Shown one piece after another: positions 1-5,254 of a stretch of DNA of 5,917 bases. The stretch is from Clostridiales bacterium. Its GTDB lineage: Bacteria; Bacillota; Clostridia; Peptostreptococcales; BM714. The stretch is from the NCBI GenBank assembly GCA_002869095.1, contig PKTO01000129.1, positions 1 through 5,917 on the forward strand, read 5' to 3'. The notes under the pieces were generated by a model. That model was not told where the DNA came from. It did not search any database and was given only the letters and a program-made list of their open reading frames with translations. The stretch's first letter is position 1. Every line of letters begins with the position of its first letter. The position numbers and the translations under genes were made by a program.

Positions 1-1094
1 GGTCCGATTATGCCAACCTTGTCGTTTCGGTATATGTCCAATCCTATATTCTTGAAGATTGTGCGGCCTGAAAAGCTTTTGGAAAGGTCCTTTACAAACA
101 GTACATCATTGCCGCTTTTTATTTGGGGTTTGAACCTTATTTTGGCTTTGTCTCTCATCGACTCGGGTTTTTCAGCTGTCTCTATTTTTTCGAGCTTCTT
201 TTCTCTGCTTGCAGCCCTTTTAGCCAGTTTTTCGGTTCCGTGCTGCTTGAAGCGACGGACTATTTCCTTCTGCTTTTCTATCTCCTTTTGTGTTTCCAGA
301 TATTTTTTCAGCTGCATTTCCTGAAGGCTTTTTTTGAATTTTACAAAGTCCGAATACTTGCCGTTGTGTGAAGTCAATCGCTTGTTTTCTATTTCGAATA
401 TGCGGTTTGAAACCTGGTCTATGAAGTAGCGGTCGTGTGAAATCAGCAAAACGCTGTTCTCGTAATTTTTCAGGTATCCTTCAAGCCAGTTTATCGCATC
501 TATGTCCAAGTGGTTTGTGGGTTCGTCAAGGAGCAGTATGTCGGGCTTTCCAAGAAGAAGCCTTGCTATGTTCAGCCTCGACTTTTGCCCGCCGCTAAGC
601 GAGTTTACCGGTTTCATGAAATCTTCTTCGGAGAAACCCAGACCGTTCAGGACGCCGCGTATTTCGCTTCTGTATCCGTAGCCGTTCATTTTTTCGAAGG
701 TTTCGCGGAGATGAGAGTACTGGTCCAGAATTTTTTCGTATGAAGGATCGTGCCGGTCATTGAAGGAGGATATGGAATGTTCCAAGTCGTGGAGTTTCTT
801 TTCCATATCGATAAGGTGTATGAAAACCTCGGAACATGCGGATTCTATTGTTAATAAATTATCAAAAACCGGTGTTTGCTCCAAATATCCCAAGCTCATT
901 CCCTTGGGTATGAAAAGAGTTCCGCTGTCCGCTGCAAGAAGGCCGGAAATGATTTTGAAGAGGGTGCTTTTACCGGAACCGTTTTTTCCTATGAGCCCCA
1001 CCTTGTCGCCTTTGCCTACTGTAAAGCTGATTTCCTCCAATATGGATTCCACACCGAAGCTTTTATTCAAATTGTTTGCTGTGATAGTAATCAT
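1..1094 (-). CDS. ABC-F family ATPase (ribosome-associated), N-terminal 364 residues, truncated by window edge
   Basis: The frame reads from an ATG at 1094 leftward with no stop to the edge. NBD1 is complete: Walker A GKNGSGKST (residues 36-44, Lys42), Q-loop Gln73, signature LSGGQ (166-170), Walker B LLLDEPTNHLD (about 187-197, catalytic Glu191) and H-loop His220. A charged helical linker follows (about 245-310, including HGTEKLAKRA from His285), as is typical of ABC-F proteins. NBD2 starts near residue 335 and is cut at VGIIG, just before its Walker A. There are no membrane segments. ABC-F proteins bind the ribosomal E site and relieve stalled or antibiotic-blocked translation; those with a known role are cytosolic. 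From memory, the ydiF ABC-F gene lies near rex in Bacillus subtilis, so a housekeeping YdiF-like protein is likelier than a resistance factor, but the sequence alone does not settle this. An AAGGA ribosome site lies about 8 bases upstream of the ATG. Its promoter is not clear. Confidence 0.95.
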   Translation of the reverse strand, partial: MITITANNLNKSFGVESILEEISFTVGKGDKVGLIGKNGSGKSTLFKIISGLLAADSGTLFIPKGMSLGYLEQTPVFDNLLTIESACSEVFIHLIDMEKKLHDLEHSISSFNDRHDPSYEKILDQYSHLRETFEKMNGYGYRSEIRGVLNGLGFSEEDFMKPVNSLSGGQKSRLNIARLLLGKPDILLLDEPTNHLDIDAINWLEGYLKNYENSVLLISHDRYFIDQVSNRIFEIENKRLTSHNGKYSDFVKFKKSLQEMQLKKYLETQKEIEKQKEIVRRFKQHGTEKLAKRAASREKKLEKIETAEKPESMRDKAKIRFKPQIKSGNDVLFVKDLSKSFSGRTIFKNIGLDIYRNDKVGIIG

Positions 1095-1146
1095 ATTTCG
1101 AGTCCTTTTCTATTATGCATGATTGCTTTTTTTTAGATACAATTAC

Positions 1147-1164
1147 TTGATAAATATTTGACAA
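1147..1164. promoter_or_regulatory. Probable Rex operator (autoregulatory)
   Basis: The 18 bases TTGATAAATATTTGACAA match the Rex consensus TTGTTAA-N4-TTAACAA at 12 of 14 fixed positions. With one more base on each side it is a 20-base imperfect palindrome (CTTG at one end, CAAG at the other). The last six bases of the palindrome overlap the -35 hexamer of the rex promoter, so a bound repressor would block RNA polymerase. Rex is known to autoregulate in several Firmicutes. The match is read directly; binding is inferred. Confidence 0.7.
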
Positions 1165-1186
1165 GTTTTTTTCAAAATGCTATACT
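1158..1186 (+). promoter_or_regulatory. Sigma-A promoter of rex
   Basis: A perfect -35 TTGACA (1158-1163) is followed by a 17-base spacer and the -10 TATACT (1181-1186). A TGC extended -10 sits immediately before it (1178-1180). Transcription would begin near 1193 and give a leader of about 35 bases before the rex ATG. This is the best promoter in the window by sequence. Confidence 0.85.
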
Positions 1187-1227
1187 TTCAATGGTGATGA
1201 ACTATTTTAATTATAGGGGTTTTTAAT

Positions 1228-1857
1228 ATGGAAAAAAAGGATAAAGTTTCGATGGCGGCCATAAGAAGGCTCCCCAAATACTACAGATACCTCAAAGACC
1301 TTATCGACAGGGATGTTGAGAAGATATCATCCAAGGAACTCGGAGACATAATGGGTTTTACGGCTTCTCAAATAAGGCAGGACCTAAATAATTTCGGCGG
1401 GTTCGGCCAACAGGGCTATGGCTACAACGTCAAGGAGCTGTATGGTGAAGTAGGTAAGATTCTTGGTCTCGACAAGAGCTACGAAGTGGTCATAATAGGT
1501 GCCGGCAATCTTGGCCAGGCGCTTTCCAACTATACGAATTTCGAAAAAACGGGATTCAACTGCAAGGCAATGTTTGATGTTAATCCGCGCTTGGTCGGAA
1601 TGACAATAAGGGATATAAAGGTCTACGATTTCGATGATATTGAAGGGTATCTCGAGACCCACGATGTTGACATCGCTTTCGTGTGCACAAACAAGGAGAG
1701 CGCACAGGATGTAGCTTCAAGAATTTCCAATACGTGCAAGATTAGCGCCATATGGAATTTTGCGCCTACTGACATAGTGACCCCGGAAGGGATTGTAGTC
1801 GAAAACGTCCATCTGATAGATAGCCTTCTCACCGTAGCGTACAGAATAAAAGACTGA
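1228..1857 (+). CDS. rex: Redox-sensing transcriptional repressor Rex
   Basis: This 209-residue protein has the normal length and architecture of Rex. The N-terminal winged helix (about 10-70) opens with RRLPKYYRYL (13-22), then a recognition region with SQIRQDL (47-53) and the wing FGGFGQQGYGY (56-66). The Rossmann domain carries GAGNLG (91-96) and Asp117 after the second strand, where the family binds the adenosine ribose of NAD(H). NFAP (177-180) and a C-terminal helix follow; in the family this helix mediates the domain-swapped dimer. Rex represses fermentation and electron-transfer genes when NADH is low relative to NAD+ and lets go when NADH binds. An AGGGG ribosome site lies 8 bases before the ATG. 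The gene is transcribed alone: it diverges from the ABC-F gene, converges on ferredoxin, and is closed by a terminator. It probably represses itself through the site at 1147-1164. Confidence 0.97.
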   Translation: MEKKDKVSMAAIRRLPKYYRYLKDLIDRDVEKISSKELGDIMGFTASQIRQDLNNFGGFGQQGYGYNVKELYGEVGKILGLDKSYEVVIIGAGNLGQALSNYTNFEKTGFNCKAMFDVNPRLVGMTIRDIKVYDFDDIEGYLETHDVDIAFVCTNKESAQDVASRISNTCKISAIWNFAPTDIVTPEGIVVENVHLIDSLLTVAYRIKD

Positions 1858-1875
1858 AAACACAAATATAAAAAG

Positions 1876-1908
1876 AAACCAAGGGAAATTCCCTTGGTTT
1901 TTCTTTTT
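1876..1908. terminator. Bidirectional intrinsic terminator between rex and ferredoxin
   Basis: The inverted repeat AAACCAAGGG / CCCTTGGTTT (10 base pairs, 5-base loop AAATT) is followed on the plus strand by a T-rich run (TTTTTCTTTTT, 1898-1908). Read on the minus strand, the same hairpin is followed by TTTCTTTTTATATTT, so it can also end the ferredoxin transcript. It lies 18 bases after the rex stop and 4 bases beyond the ferredoxin stop. Confidence 0.9.
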
Positions 1909-1912
1909 GATA

Positions 1913-2098
<186 letters not shown>

Positions 2099-2121
2099 TT
2101 AATAAAATATCATTCAAGGTG

Positions 2122-2149
2122 ATTATACAACAAAATACGGTTGAAACAA
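2122..2149 (-). promoter_or_regulatory. Probable sigma-A promoter of the ferredoxin gene
   Basis: On the minus strand a consensus TATAAT (2127 to 2122) lies 16 bases after TTGTTT (2149 to 2144). The -35 box is weak: only TTG matches. Transcription would start near 2115 and give a leader of about 30 bases containing the strong ribosome site. No clear Rex operator overlaps it. Confidence 0.6.
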
Positions 2150-2220
2150 TGGGAAAAAGTGAAAAAACCATTAAAATATGATTTGTTTTCCTCATTGAGA
2201 CGTTTAAACGACTATTCGCC

Positions 2221-2249
2221 TTTCTGACAAACCCATAAAGGGATATAAT
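2221..2249 (+). promoter_or_regulatory. Probable promoter of the Asp23-like gene
   Basis: A consensus -10 TATAAT (2244-2249) lies 17 bases after TTTCTG (2221-2226), which is a poor -35 box. The start would be near 2256, about 36 bases before the ATG. The weak -35 suggests low basal activity or help from an activator; the latter is inference. Confidence 0.5.
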
Positions 2250-2291
2250 GAAGATGGCGGTACGTATTCGCCAAACTTGGGAGGTGGGCAT

Positions 2292-2573
2292 ATGCGAGTG
2301 GTGATTTCAGATGGTCCTAACGGAAAGGTTTGCGTATCAGAACACGTTGTGAGAGATGTTGTGGAATCGGCGGTGAATTTGGTTGAAGGAGTTAAAAAAG
2401 TAAGAAATGTGAACATATACATATATAAAGAAGAAATGATTGTTAATTTATTGATAATCTGCGAAAAGAACGCTTTCGTAAAAAACGTGATCGGAGATAT
2501 GCAGAATAGTTTGAAGATTCAAATAAGAAAATGGCTGGGAATAAGTGTTTCAAGGGTTAACGTGACAATATGA
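2292..2573 (+). CDS. Short Asp23/Gls24-like (DUF322) family protein
   Basis: This is a small cytosolic protein of 93 residues with no signal peptide or membrane segment. Its pattern is that of the Asp23/Gls24 fold: a short strand with a glycine turn and VSEHVVRDVVESAVNLVEGV (residues 15-34, helix ending in VEGV), a central hydrophobic strand (about 49-57, IVNLLIICE), a helix (61-82), and a last strand VSRVNVTI (86-93). Family members are implicated in envelope homeostasis and alkaline stress, but the short single-domain forms have no settled function, so only the family is called. The ATG at 2292 is chosen because GGAGGT (2280-2285) lies 6 bases upstream. It has its own promoter. No convincing terminator follows, so some readthrough into gdh is possible. 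Confidence 0.75.
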   Translation: MRVVISDGPNGKVCVSEHVVRDVVESAVNLVEGVKKVRNVNIYIYKEEMIVNLLIICEKNAFVKNVIGDMQNSLKIQIRKWLGISVSRVNVTI

Positions 2574-2634
2574 CTATTGTATTTTTGTATCCCGGGCTTT
2601 AAGTATTTTTAAATAAAAAAAGCAATAGGAAATA

Positions 2635-2663
2635 TTTACAATAAAAAATTGCTATGTTATTAT
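2635..2663 (+). promoter_or_regulatory. Sigma-A promoter of gdh
   Basis: The -35 TTTACA (2635-2640, five of six matches) is followed by a 17-base spacer and TATTAT (2658-2663, five of six). The extended -10 TGT is at 2655-2657. Transcription would start near 2670, leaving an untranslated leader of about 114 bases before the gdh ATG. That is much longer than the leaders predicted for the other genes here. Confidence 0.75.
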
Positions 2664-2688
2664 ACAATTGTGCGAGAAAAGAGTTTTT

Positions 2689-2730
2689 ATGAATGGCGAA
2701 AAAGTTAAAAAATTCACAAGGTATTTTTAA
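2689..2730 (+). other. Possible 13-codon leader ORF in the gdh 5' region
   Basis: ATG at 2689 opens a 13-codon frame, MNGEKVKKFTRYF, ending in TAA at 2730. It lies wholly between the predicted transcription start (about 2670) and the gdh ribosome site. Only a weak purine stretch, GAGAAAAGAG, precedes it, 5 bases from the ATG. A start and stop this close together occur often by chance in AT-rich DNA, and there is no obvious attenuator hairpin. It is listed as a candidate only. Confidence 0.2.
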
Positions 2731-2783
2731 ACTGTTTGCACTTCAAATATATATATAAAAACTATTATGAGGAGGCCTATCAA

Positions 2784-4040
2784 ATGGCAGAAAAAGCGTT
2801 GAATCCACATGAAATGGCACAACAACAACTCAAAAAGGCATGCGATCTTCTTGGTGCGGATCCGGCTGTTTATGAATTGCTGAAAGAACCGAAAAGATGT
2901 GCTGAGGTATCCATACCTGTAAGAATGGACAATGGAGAAATAAAATGCTTCAAAGGATTCAGATCTCTACATAATGACGCAGTAGGACCTGGAAAAGGCG
3001 GAATCAGGTTCCACCAAAACGTATCGGTTGAAGAAGTCAAAGCTCTTTCCACTTGGATGACTTTCAAGTGTTCTGTAACTGGAATTCCTTACGGCGGCGG
3101 AAAAGGCGGAATCATAGTAGATCCCAGAGAACTTTCCGAAGGCGAACTTCAAAGATTGTCAAGGGCTTACATCAGAGCGGTTGCAGACCTCATTGGCGAC
3201 AATGTTGACGTTCCGGCACCGGATGTTAATACTACAGGACAAATAATGTCTTGGATGATCGACGAGTATGAAACAATAAGAAGACATAAAGAGCCTGGTT
3301 GCATAACAGGAAAACCTGTTGGATTTAACGGATCTTTGGCAAGAACAGAAGCTACTGGATACGGTGTTGCACTCATGGCAAGAAGAGCGGCAGAAAAAAT
3401 CGGATTGGAATGGAAAGGCGCAAGAGTTTCAGTTCAAGGATTCGGAAACGTTGGTTCCTTCACTGCACTCTTCCTCCATCAATTGGGAGCTAAAGTTGTG
3501 GCCATAGCCGACATAAGCGGAACAATGGTTGACGACAACGGTCTTGACATACCTGCCCTCATCGACTATGTATACAAAGATGGAAACAAGGTAATCAAGG
3601 GATTCCAAGGAAAAGACACCACAGACGGAAAAGACATATTCAGCGTGCCTGTAGACGTTCTTCTTCCTGCAGCTCTTGAAGGACAAATCACCGGCGAAGT
3701 TGCAAAATTGATCGACGCCAAGATCGTTTGCGAAGGCGCAAACGGACCTACTACTCCAGAAGGCGACAAAGTGCTTGCTGAAAGAGGAATCATCCTCGTT
3801 CCTGACATTCTTGCAAACTCCGGCGGCGTAACAGTTTCATACTTCGAGTGGGTTCAAAACCTTCAAAACTACTACTGGTCATTCGAAGAGGTTCAAGGCA
3901 AACAAGAAGATCTCATGAACAAGGCATTCGATGAGATTTGGGCTATCAAGGATGAGTTCAATACAGACATGAGAACAGCAGCTTTCATGAAGTCGGTAAG
4001 AATAGTAGCAACAGCAATGAAGTGGAGAGGCTGGTACTAA
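2784..4040 (+). CDS. gdh: Glutamate dehydrogenase, hexameric, probably NAD-specific
   Basis: The 418-residue enzyme catalyses reversible oxidative deamination of glutamate to 2-oxoglutarate and ammonia. The N-terminal substrate domain holds GPGKGGIRFH (68-77, Lys71), TFKCS (Lys95), PYGGGKGG with catalytic Lys107 (102-109), and PAPDVNT with Asp147 as the expected acid/base. The nucleotide domain has the Rossmann loop GFGNVGS (219-225) and Asp243 just after the next strand, which favours NAD over NADP (inference). The C-terminal part has GGVTVSYFEWVQN (347-359, substrate-binding Ser352) and ends RGWY. Length and motifs fit the roughly 420-residue RocG/GluD catabolic class. The ATG at 2784 is chosen over an in-frame ATG at 2736 because TGAGGAGG (2768-2775) lies 8 bases before it and family proteins start there. 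Codon choice is unusually strict (all Gln CAA, Arg only AGA or AGG), suggesting high expression. The enzyme probably links amino-acid fermentation to NADH supply. Confidence 0.96.
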   Translation: MAEKALNPHEMAQQQLKKACDLLGADPAVYELLKEPKRCAEVSIPVRMDNGEIKCFKGFRSLHNDAVGPGKGGIRFHQNVSVEEVKALSTWMTFKCSVTGIPYGGGKGGIIVDPRELSEGELQRLSRAYIRAVADLIGDNVDVPAPDVNTTGQIMSWMIDEYETIRRHKEPGCITGKPVGFNGSLARTEATGYGVALMARRAAEKIGLEWKGARVSVQGFGNVGSFTALFLHQLGAKVVAIADISGTMVDDNGLDIPALIDYVYKDGNKVIKGFQGKDTTDGKDIFSVPVDVLLPAALEGQITGEVAKLIDAKIVCEGANGPTTPEGDKVLAERGIILVPDILANSGGVTVSYFEWVQNLQNYYWSFEEVQGKQEDLMNKAFDEIWAIKDEFNTDMRTAAFMKSVRIVATAMKWRGWY

Positions 4041-4071
4041 GCCGAACCGATTGAATTGCATAAACCTAAAC

Positions 4072-4113
4072 AAGACACCGCATTCCATAATGGAGTGCGG
4101 TGTTTCGGTTTTT
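4072..4113 (+). terminator. Intrinsic terminator of gdh
   Basis: A 13-base-pair stem, ACACCGCATTCCA (4075-4087) with TGGAGTGCGGTGT (4091-4103), contains one G-U pair and a 3-base loop. It is followed by TTCGG and a run of five T (4109-4113). AACCGA (4045-4050) can also pair with TCGGTT (4105-4110), giving an outer stem that competes with the T run. On the minus strand the hairpin is followed by only a poor T-rich stretch (TCTTGTTTAGG), so use by the converging gene is possible but weaker. No gene is seen in 4041-4165. Confidence 0.85.
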
Positions 4114-4165
4114 GATGAAAATGTGTTTTCAATCACGGCAAGGGATTTGGCCAGAGAATATGCCT

Positions 4166-5134
4166 TCAGTCAAAAAGGCAGTTTTTATAGACCATTTTGG
4201 CATCTCCGGCGAGCCCTGTGTCGTAATCCAAATCGGGGAAAAAGCTTTCCAGTTCGTTTTCTTCCAAATTTCCTTCAATATATTCATTGGCTGCCGAAAT
4301 CCTGACAACCGCATCGGAAACGGCTTCTCCATAAAGGTCGAAAAAACTTTTGTTTGAGTACTCCCCGGTAACCGGATGACGCCATTTTTCATTGGTGACG
4401 TTGGCATAATCGATTGATTTGATTTTTTTTATATCATAAACGGATGCTCTGCAAAGGCCTTTTGTTCCAAGCAAGGAGTCGGAGAGCGCAAAAAAAGGCT
4501 TCTTAAATCCGTATGGGTCATAAAGAAGCCTTAGTGAGTGCTTCATTGTTTTGAGGGACTTGAGAACTACCTCTGGAGAAATCGACTCTCTGTACAAAGT
4601 TGAAATCAATTTGGCGAAATCCTCATATGCGCACAGCACGTCGTCTGAGGTTTCCAGAAAAGCGGATCTGTCGATCAGCCGTGGAGGCTCCTTTATCATT
4701 TTTTTTACCAGCAGCATGTCGAGTATAGTTTCAAGCCGCTTGTGGCAGATTTGATACTCCGGATGCCTGCCGGAGTAATCGAAACCTGAAAAATAAAATA
4801 AGTAGGGATGGCAAATTGTATCGAGGCTGCAGTGGCATATGAGGCCGCATATGCAGGCGGATTTCATTTCATTGCAATTTTCCGAAATCCGGAATTCTCT
4901 CAAAAGGCCCGAGAGGAAAGCTCCGGTTTTTTCCTTGTGCATTATGTTTCCTATGTCCGAGGTCGATCTGCGGTTCCATGGGAATATTTCACGGTAAAGG
5001 AAAGGGTCGGGACCCTGAAGGCCGTCGTTGAACAGGCCTGGATGATTTGCCGCAGAAATCTTGAATTTGTTTTTCCCAGGCAGTGCGTTAAGCACATCGT
5101 AACCCATGAATATGTGGGACATGATGTCGGGCAT
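4166..5134 (-). CDS. Zinc-dependent phospholipase C family protein (cytosolic, function unproven)
   Basis: This 322-residue protein has the metal-ligand pattern of the zinc-dependent phospholipase C / S1-P1 nuclease fold: His7 (SHIFMG), Asp43 in QGPDP, His66 (IMHKEKTGAF), then HxxxDxxxH (His101, Asp105, His109) and HxxxE (His131, Glu135). A C-terminal stretch WRHPVTGEYSNKSFFDLY (251-268) recalls a conserved segment I associate with clostridial members of this family. No signal peptide is present, unlike secreted PLC toxins, so an intracellular hydrolase acting on a phosphoester is likelier than a virulence factor; the substrate is unknown. The ATG at 5134 is preferred to the one at 5152 because AGAGGTG ends 5 bases before it and the upstream six codons would swallow that site. 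The gene faces gdh and diverges from the transporter. Confidence 0.8.
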   Translation of the reverse strand: MPDIMSHIFMGYDVLNALPGKNKFKISAANHPGLFNDGLQGPDPFLYREIFPWNRRSTSDIGNIMHKEKTGAFLSGLLREFRISENCNEMKSACICGLICHCSLDTICHPYLFYFSGFDYSGRHPEYQICHKRLETILDMLLVKKMIKEPPRLIDRSAFLETSDDVLCAYEDFAKLISTLYRESISPEVVLKSLKTMKHSLRLLYDPYGFKKPFFALSDSLLGTKGLCRASVYDIKKIKSIDYANVTNEKWRHPVTGEYSNKSFFDLYGEAVSDAVVRISAANEYIEGNLEENELESFFPDLDYDTGLAGDAKMVYKNCLFD

Positions 5135-5194
5135 AAAAACACCTCTTCTCATATTTTTCTATATACTACCCATATTCTTTTCTATTTATTGCTA

Positions 5195-5208
5195 TTATTA
5201 TATAATAA
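5195..5208. promoter_or_regulatory. Symmetric divergent -10 region for the phospholipase-like and transporter genes
   Basis: The perfect 14-base palindrome TTATTATATAATAA contains TATAAT on the plus strand (5201-5206) and TATAAT on the minus strand (5202 to 5197). Each would drive one of the two divergent genes, with starts near 5213 (plus) and 5190 (minus). The matching -35 boxes are weak: TTTTCT at 5178-5183 for plus, and TTTAAG at 5225 to 5220 for minus. The two -10 boxes overlap, so the promoters could not be occupied at the same time. Confidence 0.5.
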
Positions 5209-5254
5209 AGAGAAAGTGTCTTAAACAAGCTGATTGCTGCAAAAGGAGACCTTC

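Noticed and set aside
10..1136. Plus-strand open frames (10-324, 123-371, 510-743, 760-1122, 876-1136)
   Set aside because: They lie opposite the ABC-F gene, whose minus-strand frame has complete ABC motifs. Their translations have no recognisable family pattern or ribosome sites.
2213..2272. Eight-base direct repeat TATTCGCC at 2213-2220 and 2265-2272
   Set aside because: Only two copies, short and 52 bases apart, with the second inside the predicted leader; not distinguishable from chance.
2277..2291. TTG at 2277 as start of the Asp23-like gene
   Set aside because: It overlaps the GGAGGT site that serves the ATG at 2292.
2591..2633. Possible terminator after the Asp23-like gene
   Set aside because: The only pairing (GCTTT with AAAGC, TATTT with AAATA) is AU-only for most of its length, interrupted, and lacks a following T run.
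2736..2783. Upstream in-frame ATG at 2736 as the gdh start
   Set aside because: It would add 16 residues that encode the ribosome site itself, lacks its own Shine-Dalgarno sequence, and falls outside the usual family length.
4051..4357. Plus-strand frames starting in or near the gdh terminator (4051-4305, 4100-4357)
   Set aside because: The first begins before the terminator hairpin and reads through it, the second starts at its 3' end, and both run antisense into the phospholipase-like gene; the products look random.
4808..5224. A 138-codon plus-strand frame opposite the start of the phospholipase-like gene
   Set aside because: The minus-strand product carries the conserved His/Asp metal ligands across the same DNA; the plus-strand frame has no ribosome site or family features.
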